From Propionibacteriaceae bacterium UBA7704 (lineage in GTDB: Bacteria; Actinomycetota; Actinomycetes; Propionibacteriales; Propionibacteriaceae), in assembly GCA_002482525.1 (NCBI GenBank), contig DLGC01000018.1:102580-149041 (forward strand): 46,462 nucleotides of DNA, written 5' to 3'. Both the position numbers and the translations under genes were made by a program. Shown in pieces: positions 24,300 through 33,105 of this stretch (positions are counted from its first letter, which is position 1; each line of letters begins with the position of its first letter). The notes below the pieces were generated by a model that was given only the letters and a program-made list of their open reading frames with translations, was not told where the DNA came from and made no database searches.

Positions 24300-25436
24300 G
24301 TGGCATTGCAGTTCAATACCCCACCAGGGTGGCCGGCCGCGCCCGATGGCTGGTACCCCGACCCGAATTGGCGACCCGATCCGTCCTGGCCGCCGGCTCC
24401 CGAGGGATGGAGGTTCTGGACGCAAACCCAAACCCCTCCCGAGCCGCCGGCCCCACCCGCGCCGTTGACGCGGGTCCCCGACCCGGTAATGCCCCCGCAG
24501 CGAGCCCTCTCGCGCTGGTGGTTGCGGCTGGCCTGGATTCCCACTCTGCTGTTCGGTGTGATCGCCTACCTGATCGCGCTGCAGTCGCTGGTCACCACTC
24601 AAAACCCCATCCTGTTCCCAACATTGCTCTTCATCGGTGCGATCACGGTGCCAGCCTCCGTCCTGATGTTGGTCTACGGGTTGGGTCAACGTGTCGGGCG
24701 TGACGGTGTCTTGGTGGTTGCCACAGCCGTCGTTGGCGGCATCATCGGCGTGATCAGCGCCGGACAACTGGAGTCGATGTTCGTGCCCAGCGGGCCCGGC
24801 GCCAGCCCCGTGGCCACCTACCTCACCGTCGCAGTGATCGAAGAGACAGTGAAGATGATCGTCCCGGTGGCCATCTTCCTGTTCCTGCGCCGACGTTCGC
24901 AGAGTCTCGGCGTGGTGCTGGGTATCGCTGCCGGTGCGGGCTTCGCGGTGCTGGAAACGATGGGTTATGGCTTCACCGTTCTGCTGGCCACCAGCGGCAA
25001 CCTGGCCGTGGTCGACCAGACGCTGATGTTGCGCGCCCTGCTTGCGCCGGCCAGCCATGTGGCCTGGACGGGCATCATCGCGGCAGCCTTGTGGCGCACG
25101 GCCGACCCGCACAAGCAGTATCGCTGGTCGGTCCTGGTCGGCGCCGTGGTGGCTGCCATCGGGCTACACACGGCATGGGACGCGACCAACTCCGTGGTGG
25201 TGCAGTTCGTGGTCGCACTGACCAGCCTGGCTGTGCTGGTGGTTGCGGTGGTTGCCGGGCTTCGTTCGCAGCGCGCCGCGGCTCCGGCTGATCGTCCAAA
25301 CCTGATGATGGCGCCGCCAGTGATGGGTGAGCCACCGGTGACCCCTCCGGCAACACCGGTAGCCCTTCCCGCAACGCAGATTGAACCGGCCGCCGCGCCA
25401 GGGTCACAGCCGCCACCGGTCAGAATGGCGAGCTGA
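24300..25436 (+). CDS. PrsW-family intramembrane metalloprotease
   Basis: 378 residues from GTG 24300, 8 bases after GGAGG; the alternative GTG 24291 overlaps that site. Residues 1-60 are Trp/Pro-rich (GWPAAPDGWYPDPNW), a common actinobacterial cytoplasmic tail. About seven or eight membrane segments follow, carrying the PrsW motifs: EETVK (Glu181, Glu182, Lys185), GAGFAVLETMGY and HTAWD near 289. PrsW proteins cleave membrane-embedded substrates such as anti-sigma factors; no such gene is adjacent. The C-terminal 50 residues are Pro/Ala-rich. It ends two bases from the convergent oxidoreductase gene. Confidence 0.85.
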   Translation: MALQFNTPPGWPAAPDGWYPDPNWRPDPSWPPAPEGWRFWTQTQTPPEPPAPPAPLTRVPDPVMPPQRALSRWWLRLAWIPTLLFGVIAYLIALQSLVTTQNPILFPTLLFIGAITVPASVLMLVYGLGQRVGRDGVLVVATAVVGGIIGVISAGQLESMFVPSGPGASPVATYLTVAVIEETVKMIVPVAIFLFLRRRSQSLGVVLGIAAGAGFAVLETMGYGFTVLLATSGNLAVVDQTLMLRALLAPASHVAWTGIIAAALWRTADPHKQYRWSVLVGAVVAAIGLHTAWDATNSVVVQFVVALTSLAVLVVAVVAGLRSQRAAAPADRPNLMMAPPVMGEPPVTPPATPVALPATQIEPAAAPGSQPPPVRMAS

Positions 25437-25438
25437 CC

Positions 25439-26257
25439 TCACTCACCGGCAGCGATGCTGATGGCCACACCGCCACGTTTGTGACCGTGTTGAACGTGGC
25501 GGTGTGCCTCAGCAATCTCCTCAAACCCATACCGGCGGCTCAGTACCGGGGCGACCGCACCGGACTCAACCAGTGCGGTCACCTGTTCCAACCGGGCCGA
25601 GTCGAGCTCCAGATCGCCATCATCGATGGACACCCAGCGTCCGGACGTGGTGAGCGCCCGCCGACACGCCTGTTTCAACGGTGAGGATTTCAAGCCACCC
25701 ACCGAATCAAGCACCAGGTCATAGCGGGCATCAGCAGGTGGCGCATCAGTGGTGGTGTAGTCGAGAACCTCGTCAGCGCCTAGGGACCTCGCCAGTTCTG
25801 CATTCTCACCGCTGCATACCGCAGTCACCTGCGCCCCCTTGTGCTTGGCGTACTGCACCGCGAAGGTACCCGAAGTCCCCGAGGCTCCATAGATGAGTAC
25901 CGAATCGCCAGTGCGCAGACCGCCCCGATCAAGATATTGGACGGCGAGTAGACCGCCATAGGCTGCGGCGGTGGCTTCCTCGTGGCCGAGCTCGGCGGGC
26001 TTGAGAGCCAGGCAGCCAGTCAACCGAGAGTCGGTCTCGGGCATGCATTGGCGAGGCTTGGTGCTGCCCATCATGAGCCGAAACGGAATCTGTAGCCTGG
26101 GCCCCACTTCGCCCGATCGGATGAAGATGTCGCTGGCTGTCACACCAGCGGCGCGAATGCCGATGCGAACTTCGGACGCTGCTGGTTGCGGGATTGGCCG
26201 GCGCCGAAATCGAAGCACGTCCGGCGCCCCGTACCGCTCGGCGTACAGAGTGCGCAT
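25439..26257 (-). CDS. MDR-family NAD(P)-dependent oxidoreductase with internal deletion
   Basis: 272 residues if started at ATG 26257 (MRTLYAERYGAPDVL, the normal family N-terminus; no good binding site, and 26275 is an alternative). It follows quinone/zinc-free alcohol dehydrogenases closely up to FRLMMGSTKPRQ, then jumps to CMPETDSRL and LALKPAEL. About 40 residues that normally sit between these (the LGTELAG, AVG, GDxVF, AEY stretch) are missing with the frame kept. The Rossmann part is intact (LIYGASGTSGTFAVQYAK). The lost piece belongs to the catalytic domain, so activity is doubtful; it may be a decaying gene. Confidence 0.7.
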   Translation of the reverse strand: MRTLYAERYGAPDVLRFRRRPIPQPAASEVRIGIRAAGVTASDIFIRSGEVGPRLQIPFRLMMGSTKPRQCMPETDSRLTGCLALKPAELGHEEATAAAYGGLLAVQYLDRGGLRTGDSVLIYGASGTSGTFAVQYAKHKGAQVTAVCSGENAELARSLGADEVLDYTTTDAPPADARYDLVLDSVGGLKSSPLKQACRRALTTSGRWVSIDDGDLELDSARLEQVTALVESGAVAPVLSRRYGFEEIAEAHRHVQHGHKRGGVAISIAAGE

Positions 26258-26367
26258 GGTTGGTGCCGCAGCCATCCGTCCAGCGAGGACCATCACCGTG
26301 AGAGTAGTCGGGAACATCAGTGCGACCGTCCTCGGCAGTAGCATCGCAACACCGGGAAGGAGTCGCC

Positions 26368-27324
26368 ATGACATTCGCCGAGCTGCACCTGCACCTGGAG
26401 GGCACCCTCGAACCCGAACACGCCTTCCAGCTGGCCGAACGCAACCACATCACCCTCCCCTGGCGTGATGTCGACGATCTGCGCAGCCGCTACGACTACG
26501 GCTGCCTTCAGGACTTCCTCGATATCTACTACGCCAACATGGAGGTGCTGCGCACCGGCGAGGACTTCGCAGAACTCACCGACGCCTACCTTGCCCGCGC
26601 TGCGAAGGCCGGCGTGGTGCGCGCCGAGGTCTTCCTCGACGTGCAGGCGCATCTGGCCCGCGGTGTTTCGGCCGAGACGGTGCTGGGTGGAGTCAGCGAA
26701 GCGTTGCGTGAATCCGAGAGCAACCATGGCGTCAGTTCCGGACTCATCGTGACTTTCTTGCGTCACCTACCCGCCGAAGACGCAGAGCGAGCCTACGACC
26801 AAGCCCTGGCTACCGGCGTCGAGCTGCTGGGCATCGGACTGTGCTCCTCCGAAGTCGGGTTCCCCGCCGCACCGTTCGCGCCACTGTGGGAGCGTGCCCG
26901 GGCCGACGGCCTGCACACCGTCGCGCACGCCGGTGAAGAAGGCGACGCGAGCTATGTGTGGGAGGCGCTGCGTGACCTCAAGGTAGAGCGTGTCGATCAC
27001 GGCATTCGTGCGATGGAAGACCCGACGTTGGTCGCGCATCTGCGTGATAACCGCATCCCGCTGACCGCCTGCCCGCTGTCGAATGTCCGCCTCAAGGCGG
27101 TACCGAGCATGGCCGCCCACCCGCTGTCGGCCATGCTCGACGCCGGGTTGCTGGTCACCGTGAACTCCGACGATCCGGCCTACTTCGGCGGCTACCTCGA
27201 CGACAACATCGCGGCGGTATGCAGCGAGTTCGGACTCACTGAGCTACAAGTGGCGACGCTGGCTAACAACAGCATCGAGGCATCGTTCCTGTCACCGGCT
27301 GAGAAGGCGCAGCTGCTGTCCTGA
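26368..27324 (+). CDS. adenosine deaminase family, probably adenine deaminase
   Basis: 318 residues, ATG 26368 after GGGAAGGAG. The zinc amidohydrolase motifs are all present: LHLHLEG (His7, His9), AHAGEE (His187, catalytic Glu190), VDHG and NSDDPAYFGGY (Asp268, Asp269). CPLSNVRLK and the NSDDPAYFGGY ending fit the adenine deaminase branch (adenine to hypoxanthine plus ammonia) better than classical adenosine deaminase. It acts in purine salvage in the cytoplasm. The next gene, a thioredoxin-like protein, starts 31 bases later. The branch assignment rests on motifs seen by eye. Confidence 0.88.
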   Translation: MTFAELHLHLEGTLEPEHAFQLAERNHITLPWRDVDDLRSRYDYGCLQDFLDIYYANMEVLRTGEDFAELTDAYLARAAKAGVVRAEVFLDVQAHLARGVSAETVLGGVSEALRESESNHGVSSGLIVTFLRHLPAEDAERAYDQALATGVELLGIGLCSSEVGFPAAPFAPLWERARADGLHTVAHAGEEGDASYVWEALRDLKVERVDHGIRAMEDPTLVAHLRDNRIPLTACPLSNVRLKAVPSMAAHPLSAMLDAGLLVTVNSDDPAYFGGYLDDNIAAVCSEFGLTELQVATLANNSIEASFLSPAEKAQLLS

Positions 27325-27355
27325 ATCAAGGGCGGCACCGAGCTACCCTGTCCCG

Positions 27356-27682
27356 ATGGATGCCGAATACCTGCCTGAGCAGATCACTCGCGAACAAGCC
27401 GACGCCCTGCCTGGTGCCGTGGTGTTGCAGTTCGGCACTGACTGGTGCGGCTACTGCCGTGGCGCCGCCCCCAAGATCGAACAGGCGATGGCCGACGCCG
27501 CAGTGCAGCGAATCCTGATCGAGGACGGCAAGGGGCGCCCGTTGGGCCGCTCCTACCAGGTGAAGTTGTGGCCGACGCTGATCTTCCTGGCCAACGGAAC
27601 CGAGGTCGCCCGCGTGGTGCGTCCGTGGAAGGCCGAGGACGTTACTGCCGGGCTTGATGAGTTGACTGCGGCCTTGGCTTAG
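27356..27682 (+). CDS. thioredoxin-like protein
   Basis: 108 residues, the size of thioredoxin. The active site is WCGYC (Cys31, Cys34) after LQFGTDW, where classical thioredoxin has WCGPC, and the cis-Pro is in LWPTLIF. No signal peptide, so a cytoplasmic disulfide reductase or a specialised family member. Replacement of the active-site Pro by Tyr should shift its redox potential. It probably shares a transcript with the deaminase. Its stop overlaps the stop of the convergent CPBP gene. Confidence 0.85.
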   Translation: MDAEYLPEQITREQADALPGAVVLQFGTDWCGYCRGAAPKIEQAMADAAVQRILIEDGKGRPLGRSYQVKLWPTLIFLANGTEVARVVRPWKAEDVTAGLDELTAALA

Positions 27683-28671
27683 TCCAGCTCTGATGCCGCC
27701 GGGGTGAGCCGACGTTTGCGCACCCAGTAGGGCCGCACCGCCAAGTCCTGATGAAAGATCACGTGCATCAACCCGGCCCCCACCAGGGTCAGTAGCGCCA
27801 CACTCACCACCGATGCTTCGATGCCGAACTCTCCACCGGTGAGCCAATCCGGCCCGCTGAACTGAGCCTGGAACCAACCCGTGGCCACTCCGGAGCCGGA
27901 CACCGCCGAGCCGAACACCGGACCTTGCAGCATGTTCCAGGAGAAGTGCAGCCCGATGGTCCACCACAGCGAGCGGGTCACGGCGTAGAGGGCGGCGAAC
28001 AACACCCCGGCTTCCAGTGCGATCGCGATCGCGCCCCACAGCGTTGCGTCCGGATTCGACAGGTGTGCCATTCCGAAGATGATCGCGCTTGCGGCGAGCG
28101 CGCCCCACGTGCCCAGCACCTCCTCGAAGAGTCGAAACAGGACGGCTCGGAACAGGATTTCCTCCGCGATGGCTGCGGTGATGCCTGCCGAAAGCAGCGC
28201 CGGCCACACGTCGTAGCCCGGATTGGTGCCGACGATGCGATACGACCCGAGCGCGAACAACACCCCGATCACCGCCATCAGCAGCACCGCCCCCAACACC
28301 AAGCCACCAGCCAGCCCGGCGATCCGCCGGGGAGCCAGCTCGACGGGGCGGCGGGCTTCGAGCCACAACAGTGCAAAGAACGCCACGATCGTGGCCACCA
28401 ACTCGGTGACCGAGAACACCCAGAACGGCGTCCGGCCCGACGAGCTGGAAAGACCCACGATGAGTGTGCCGCCCACAACGAATCCACCACCGAGTGCCAC
28501 CGAAACAAAGACCAAAAAGCGAAGCCACACCGCGAACCGCCAGCGATGCACCGGCGGGAACGGGCGCAGCGGATGATCCGCGGTGAGGTGATCGATCACG
28601 CGAGGGCGTGCCGGATGCTCGAGCGGAACCACGGGAATCACGGCACCCATTCTGCTCATCTGAGGCGGCAT
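27679..28671 (-). CDS. CPBP-family intramembrane metalloprotease
   Basis: Up to 330 residues; ATG 28671 lies one base beyond the upstream gene, with ATG 28659 and 28653 as alternatives. About eight membrane segments. The CPBP (CAAX protease/bacteriocin-processing) motifs are EEILFR (Glu170, Glu171, Arg175), FGMAHL (His203) and LHFSWN (His242, Asn246). Members cleave membrane proteins or peptides, often for bacteriocin self-protection, but no bacteriocin gene is nearby. It follows the AEC transporter gene immediately, so the two are probably co-transcribed. Confidence 0.87.
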   Translation of the reverse strand: MPPQMSRMGAVIPVVPLEHPARPRVIDHLTADHPLRPFPPVHRWRFAVWLRFLVFVSVALGGGFVVGGTLIVGLSSSSGRTPFWVFSVTELVATIVAFFALLWLEARRPVELAPRRIAGLAGGLVLGAVLLMAVIGVLFALGSYRIVGTNPGYDVWPALLSAGITAAIAEEILFRAVLFRLFEEVLGTWGALAASAIIFGMAHLSNPDATLWGAIAIALEAGVLFAALYAVTRSLWWTIGLHFSWNMLQGPVFGSAVSGSGVATGWFQAQFSGPDWLTGGEFGIEASVVSVALLTLVGAGLMHVIFHQDLAVRPYWVRKRRLTPAASELD

Positions 28672-28672
28672 C

Positions 28673-29617
28673 TCAACCCGTTATCAGCACGTAGCTCACG
28701 AAGCTGAGGATCGACAGCAAGGTGTACAGCGAGATCACATTGTTGGCGTAGCCCAGATCGTCTTTGCGTTCGGGAGGTATGAACAGCGGCACGATGTAGG
28801 GCGGCGGCAGAATGAGCAGCGTGAACAGCGCGGCGGAGTAGATCGGCGGCAGGTCCAACAAGCCGGTGAACACGACGGCGCTGATTGTGAGAGCCAGGGT
28901 GATTACCACCACCAGTCGGGTTGCCACCAGCGGCAACGCCTCCCGGACACCCGAGAGGCTGAGTCGGGTGCCGTATCCGATGATCAGCAGTACCAAAGGC
29001 ACGATCATCGCCGCCAGGTAACCCAGGCTGATTTGAATCGCAGTACCGATCGGCGCCTGCTCCATGATGCGGCCCATTCCCAGGGCGTTGAGCGTGATGC
29101 CGGCGAGAATCGCGATGATCACCGGTGAGGTGATCAAGCTGCGGACGACTTCGGCGATGGTCTCGCGTTGATTGCCCACTGCGCGCAGCAGCGTCACGAA
29201 GATGAACCAGATGAATACTTCGTGTCCCAAGGCCAGCACCCCCAGAGCCGGCAGTTGATCGGTGCCGTACACGGCGGCGAACAGGGCAAAGCCGATCATC
29301 CCCAACTCGAAGCCGGTGAACAGCAGCGGCGAATAGGCCGAACCGCCGACGATGCGTCGATACAGGTAGCCCAGACCGAGCAGCAGCAGGCAGACGCCGA
29401 AGGCGGTCGTGATCACCCACACATGCTCAGGCGCGAACTCGAGCTTCAAGAACGTGGTGAACAACAAGGCAGGCAGGGCCACGGACACGATCAGACGTTT
29501 CAGCCCGAGGATCACCGAGTCGTTCAAAACGTTGATTCGGCGCAACACCATGCCCAAGGCGATGAGGATCAAAACCGGCAGCACGCTGCCCAGAACGTCA
29601 CCGAGATCGGTGGACAT
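28673..29617 (-). CDS. AEC-family (auxin efflux carrier-like) transporter
   Basis: 314 residues with about ten membrane segments and the membrane transport protein fold: RRINVLND after helix 1, VALPALLFTTF, and a second half starting near ITSPVIIAILAGI. GGAGAGGCAGG precedes ATG 29617. Bacterial members carry small organic acids such as malate or malonate; the substrate here cannot be told. First gene of a two-gene minus-strand unit with the CPBP protease. Confidence 0.87.
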   Translation of the reverse strand: MSTDLGDVLGSVLPVLILIALGMVLRRINVLNDSVILGLKRLIVSVALPALLFTTFLKLEFAPEHVWVITTAFGVCLLLLGLGYLYRRIVGGSAYSPLLFTGFELGMIGFALFAAVYGTDQLPALGVLALGHEVFIWFIFVTLLRAVGNQRETIAEVVRSLITSPVIIAILAGITLNALGMGRIMEQAPIGTAIQISLGYLAAMIVPLVLLIIGYGTRLSLSGVREALPLVATRLVVVITLALTISAVVFTGLLDLPPIYSAALFTLLILPPPYIVPLFIPPERKDDLGYANNVISLYTLLSILSFVSYVLITG

Positions 29618-29793
29618 GACCTGCCTCTCCTGCGGGGCCCGTTGCCGGACTCGCGATCGGAAGGCTCAATCGTTGCGCATCTTGCGGTGCCGCGTCAGTT
29701 CGCTTGGAAATCGGTTTCCGAGCGCGGACGCCCGTTCGCTCGGTACGGATGAGCGCTCCCGGACCCAGCGAGGGACGAACGCGGTTCGACGCC

Positions 29794-30372
29794 TCACGCG
29801 ACGACGGCGAACCCGCCTGTCCAGCCAATCTTCTCCCCGGCGGCGAGAGTGATCTGCAGGAACCCCATCGCCTCCAGTTCAATGGCGCGAGCCAGCGATC
29901 CGGCATCCACGGCGGCAATCCCGCCGGCCTCGATCGCGCGGGCCAATGCGGCCTTGGCTGCGGTATCGTCGCCGGCGATCAACACGGTGGTCCGCTGCCC
30001 GCCCACGGTCTTGCTTATCAAGGTGGCAGCGAAATTGGTGTTGAAGGCCTTCAATACCGTCGATTCAGGCAGCTCGGTCTGCAACTGGGCGCTGAACGAC
30101 GTCCCGGCCGGTACCACCAGCGAGTCGAAGGTCTCGAAGTTCACCGGGTTGGTGATGTCTACCACGACCTTGCCGGCCAGAGCGTCGCGGTAGGCGTCGA
30201 CAACGCTCGCCACCGCAGGGTGCGGGACGGCCAGAATCACGATGTCGCCGGTCAGGGTCACCGTGCCGACCTGGTCATGGGTGATGTAGCTGACGGTGCT
30301 GCCGCCCTCGGCAAGGAGGCTGCCGATGGCTTTGCCCATAGTGCCGGTACCAATGATGTCGAAGCTGGTCAT
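29794..30372 (-). CDS. NADP/F420 oxidoreductase-like NAD(P)-binding protein
   Basis: 192 residues from ATG 30372 (GAGGAAC upstream). N-terminal dinucleotide-binding loop IIGTGTMGKAIG (residues 6-17), then AVPHPAV, VDITNPVNF and KAFNTNFA, the usual order in F420H2:NADP oxidoreductase-like and YceI-type reductases; the C-terminal helices are also complete. It likely moves hydride between NADPH and a flavin-like cofactor or substrate. It is monocistronic and divergent from the histidine kinase gene; TTAAC boxes before it could be promoter elements. Confidence 0.82.
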   Translation of the reverse strand: MTSFDIIGTGTMGKAIGSLLAEGGSTVSYITHDQVGTVTLTGDIVILAVPHPAVASVVDAYRDALAGKVVVDITNPVNFETFDSLVVPAGTSFSAQLQTELPESTVLKAFNTNFAATLISKTVGGQRTTVLIAGDDTAAKAALARAIEAGGIAAVDAGSLARAIELEAMGFLQITLAAGEKIGWTGGFAVVA

Positions 30373-30564
30373 GGTTGTTCCTCGGATCCCCATCCCTGAC
30401 GGAATGACTTGCATGGTTAAGTATCTGCTCTCAGCACAACCACTTCAAGCGTTAACTGTATTCCCGGCTTTCGGCGCGGCGTCGAGCCTCATCAGATGAG
30501 GAGCTGATGAGAAAACCGTGCTCAATCGGCGGTAGCGGGAGTCGAGGGGACCACACTGGAGGCT

Positions 30565-32013
30565 ATGCGCGCCGCCGAGGGAGATGACACCATCACCTAC
30601 AGCGTGCGCACGCGGCTGCTGGTCACCATGTTGGTGCTGATGGCCGCCGTGCTCGTGGTGGCCGGAGCCACCGGCTATCTGCTGGAGCGCCTCTCCTTGG
30701 ACCGCGCCGCCGTGAGCCAACTCGACCGCGAAGCCGCCGAATTCGCCGCCTTCGCGCAGGTGAGCGTCGACCCGGCTACCGGGCTGCCCTATCAGAGCAC
30801 CTCGGCTTTGCTGCAAGCTGCCATCCAGCAACGGGTGCTGGGCTCGGCCGATGGAGTTCTGGGGATCGTCGGCGATCACGTGGAATGGACCGCCCCGGTC
30901 GGCGTCACGCTGCGATTGGAGGAGCACCCGGCCTTGGTCCAGGCGGTGCTGCAACATCGCTCGGATGCGGTCACCACCCAAGGTCGGCTCATTGTCGACG
31001 GTCACGACTTCCGTTACCTCGTGGTGCCGGTCCTTTCCGGCGATGCGCGCGAATCGGGAGCCCTGGTGCGAGCCATTGATCTTTCGGTCGGTTACCACGG
31101 CTTGGACAACACCTACACGATGTACGCCGCAGCTGCCTTGCTGGTCGCCATCGTGGCCGGGGTGGCCGCCTGGGCGGTGATGGGACGCCTGCTGTCGCCG
31201 ATCGCCGAGCTGCGAACCGCCGCTGAAGCCATCGGCGAGGACGACCTCACCCGACGCATTCCGGTCCATGGCCACGACGACCTGTCGGCGCTGACCGCCA
31301 CCATCAACCGGATGCTGGATCGCATTCAGGCCCTTGTCGAAGCCCAACGCCAACTCGCCGACGATGTGGGCCACGAACTGCGCACGCCGCTGACCATCAT
31401 GCGCGGGCATCTCGAACTGTTGGATCCGGCCCGTCCCGACGACGTGCGCGCCACCCGGTCACTGGTCACTGAGGAGATCGATCGACTCAGCCGCCTCACC
31501 GACGATCTACTGACCCTGGCTAGTTCGGAACGGTCCGACTTTGTGGTGCCTGCCCCCGTCGACATCGCCGATCTGACCGACGAGACCTTTGCGCTGGTCC
31601 GGACGCTGGCGCCGCGCCCCTGGAAGCTGGCGGGACTCGCTGAGCTCCGGCTCGATCTGGATGCGCAGCGCATCCGTCAGGCGTGGCTGCAGTTGGCCGA
31701 TAACGCAGTCAAGTACTCCCCCGATGGCACCGAGATCGTGTTGAGTAGTGAGCGCCGCGGTGGCGAATTGTGGCTCTCGGTGCGCGACCACGGCCCCGGC
31801 ATCAGTGAAGCCGAGCGTGCCGTCGTCAGCCAACGTCAGGTGCGCGGGGAGTCGGCCCTCGCCTCCGGATTACGGGGACGAGGTCTGGGCCTGGCCATCG
31901 TCACCATGATCACCGACGCTCACCACGGACGCCTCGACATCGCAGCGGCTCCGGATGGCGGCAGCATCTTCAGCTTGGTGCTGCCGGTTCCTGCCAGAAT
32001 CGAACCGTCATGA
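30565..32013 (+). CDS. sensor histidine kinase
   Basis: 482 residues, ATG 30565 directly after GGAGG. Membrane segment at about 13-38, an extracytoplasmic sensor domain to about 185, a second membrane segment (about 190-212), HAMP (about 212-265), then the kinase core with H-box DVGHELRTPLT (His270), N-box LADNAVKYSPDG, G1 DHGPGIS and G2 GRGLGLAIV. It should autophosphorylate and pass phosphate to the response regulator, whose ATG overlaps its stop. The signal is unknown. An inverted repeat CTCATCAG/CTGATGAG lies upstream at about 30487-30511 and might be an autoregulatory site. Confidence 0.93.
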   Translation: MRAAEGDDTITYSVRTRLLVTMLVLMAAVLVVAGATGYLLERLSLDRAAVSQLDREAAEFAAFAQVSVDPATGLPYQSTSALLQAAIQQRVLGSADGVLGIVGDHVEWTAPVGVTLRLEEHPALVQAVLQHRSDAVTTQGRLIVDGHDFRYLVVPVLSGDARESGALVRAIDLSVGYHGLDNTYTMYAAAALLVAIVAGVAAWAVMGRLLSPIAELRTAAEAIGEDDLTRRIPVHGHDDLSALTATINRMLDRIQALVEAQRQLADDVGHELRTPLTIMRGHLELLDPARPDDVRATRSLVTEEIDRLSRLTDDLLTLASSERSDFVVPAPVDIADLTDETFALVRTLAPRPWKLAGLAELRLDLDAQRIRQAWLQLADNAVKYSPDGTEIVLSSERRGGELWLSVRDHGPGISEAERAVVSQRQVRGESALASGLRGRGLGLAIVTMITDAHHGRLDIAAAPDGGSIFSLVLPVPARIEPS

Positions 32014-32672
32014 CAGCGATCCTCATCGTCGAAGACGAAGCCCGCATCGCAGCCTTCGTCGCTGCGGGGCTGCAGGCGGCCGGCTACACCACCCATATCG
32101 AAAGCCGCGGCGCCGGCGTCAGCGACGTGATCAGTGCTGGCGGATTCGACCTGCTGATTCTCGACGTCGGTCTGCCCGACCTGGACGGTTTCGACGTGCT
32201 CGCGCAGGTGCGCTCGGCCGGTCATCTGATCCCGGTCATCATGCTGACTGCCCGGACGGCAGTTCGGGATCGCGTCGCCGGCCTCGAAGGCGGTGCCGAT
32301 GACTATCTGACCAAGCCGTTCAGTTTCGAGGAGTTACTCGCCCGCGTTCGCGCCCGATTGCGTGCCGCTGGATCCGATACCGCGATGGTGCTGCATCAAG
32401 GAGAGTTGCAGCTCGACCTACGTACTCGTCGAGCCACTCTTGCGGAGGTCGAGGTGGAGCTGTCGGCGCGCGAGTTTGCCTTGACGGAGTTCTTCCTGCG
32501 TCATCCCGATCAGGTGCTCAGTCGCGAGCAGTTACTCAGCGCGGTGTGGGGCTATGACTTCGATCCGGGGTCGAACGTGGTGGATGTCTATGTGCGCTAT
32601 CTGCGGCGCAAGCTTGGCGCGGATGTCATTCAGACGGTGCGCGGAATGGGCTACCGCCTCGCCTCCCGCTGA
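32010..32672 (+). CDS. OmpR-family response regulator
   Basis: 220 residues. Receiver domain with acidic pair (Glu8/Asp9), phospho-acceptor Asp52 in LILDVGLPDLDG, Thr80 and Lys102 in TKPFSF; C-terminal winged helix (about 125-220) ending VRGMGYRL. It is translationally coupled to the kinase. The neighbouring secreted Pro/Thr-rich genes are possible targets on position alone. Confidence 0.94.
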   Translation: MTAILIVEDEARIAAFVAAGLQAAGYTTHIESRGAGVSDVISAGGFDLLILDVGLPDLDGFDVLAQVRSAGHLIPVIMLTARTAVRDRVAGLEGGADDYLTKPFSFEELLARVRARLRAAGSDTAMVLHQGELQLDLRTRRATLAEVEVELSAREFALTEFFLRHPDQVLSREQLLSAVWGYDFDPGSNVVDVYVRYLRRKLGADVIQTVRGMGYRLASR

Positions 32673-32692
32673 CGACGGTCGCGGTACGGGCG

Positions 32693-33034
32693 TCAGCCGT
32701 GGCGAGGCCCGGGGTTGCTGACAGGCTTGCCTTGTTGGCGTTTGCCGGTTCCGGTCGGGGTGCCGGTGGGTTCGTGCGTCGGCGTCTTGGGAGCGGTCGA
32801 GGTGGTGGTGCCAGCGGGCCGGGTGGAGGTTGTCGCACCGGGCGCGGCAGCGGACGTGCCGGCTGGGCCGGAGGTCGCTGACGGCAGGGGCTTCGCGGTG
32901 GTCGCGCCGATCGAAACCGCGGGACGGGGCTGAGGCGCGGATTCGGCGAAACTGCCGACTGACGCGGTGAGAACCGCCGCGGCACCAAGACCCAGTACCG
33001 ATACCAGAGGAATCAATACCGCCGGTTTGAGCAT
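32693..33034 (-). CDS. secreted or anchored Pro/Thr/Ala-rich protein
   Basis: 113 residues from ATG 33034 (AAGGAGG upstream; an earlier in-frame start at 33052 is unlikely). Residues 1-30 form one hydrophobic segment (signal peptide or anchor); the rest is low-complexity Pro, Thr, Ala and Gly with a basic end (KRQQGK). Such tails are typical of extended, possibly glycosylated cell-wall-spanning segments. No Cys. It is convergent with the response regulator gene. No function can be assigned. Confidence 0.65.
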   Translation of the reverse strand: MLKPAVLIPLVSVLGLGAAAVLTASVGSFAESAPQPRPAVSIGATTAKPLPSATSGPAGTSAAAPGATTSTRPAGTTTSTAPKTPTHEPTGTPTGTGKRQQGKPVSNPGPRHG

Positions 33035-33052
33035 CACACCTCCTTCACGCAC

Positions 33053-33093
33053 CTAACCCCAGCATCTCATCTGGAGCGAGATGCTGGGGTTAG
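33053..33093 (-). terminator. perfect 16-bp hairpin terminator
   Basis: CTAACCCCAGCATCTC and GAGATGCTGGGGTTAG form a perfect stem with a 9-base loop, 13 bases after the stop of the DGSC-repeat gene on the minus strand. It separates that gene from the next minus-strand gene. Confidence 0.8.
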
Positions 33094-33105
33094 GGCGATC
33101 CCTCG

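Noticed and set aside
24042..25112. 356-residue minus-strand open frame
   Set aside because: Antisense to the PrsW gene, with a His/Gln/Gly-rich low-complexity translation typical of a shadow frame in high-GC DNA.
27326..28528. 400-residue minus-strand open frame
   Set aside because: Overlaps the thioredoxin gene and the CPBP gene in another frame; Arg/Gly/His-rich product without domains.
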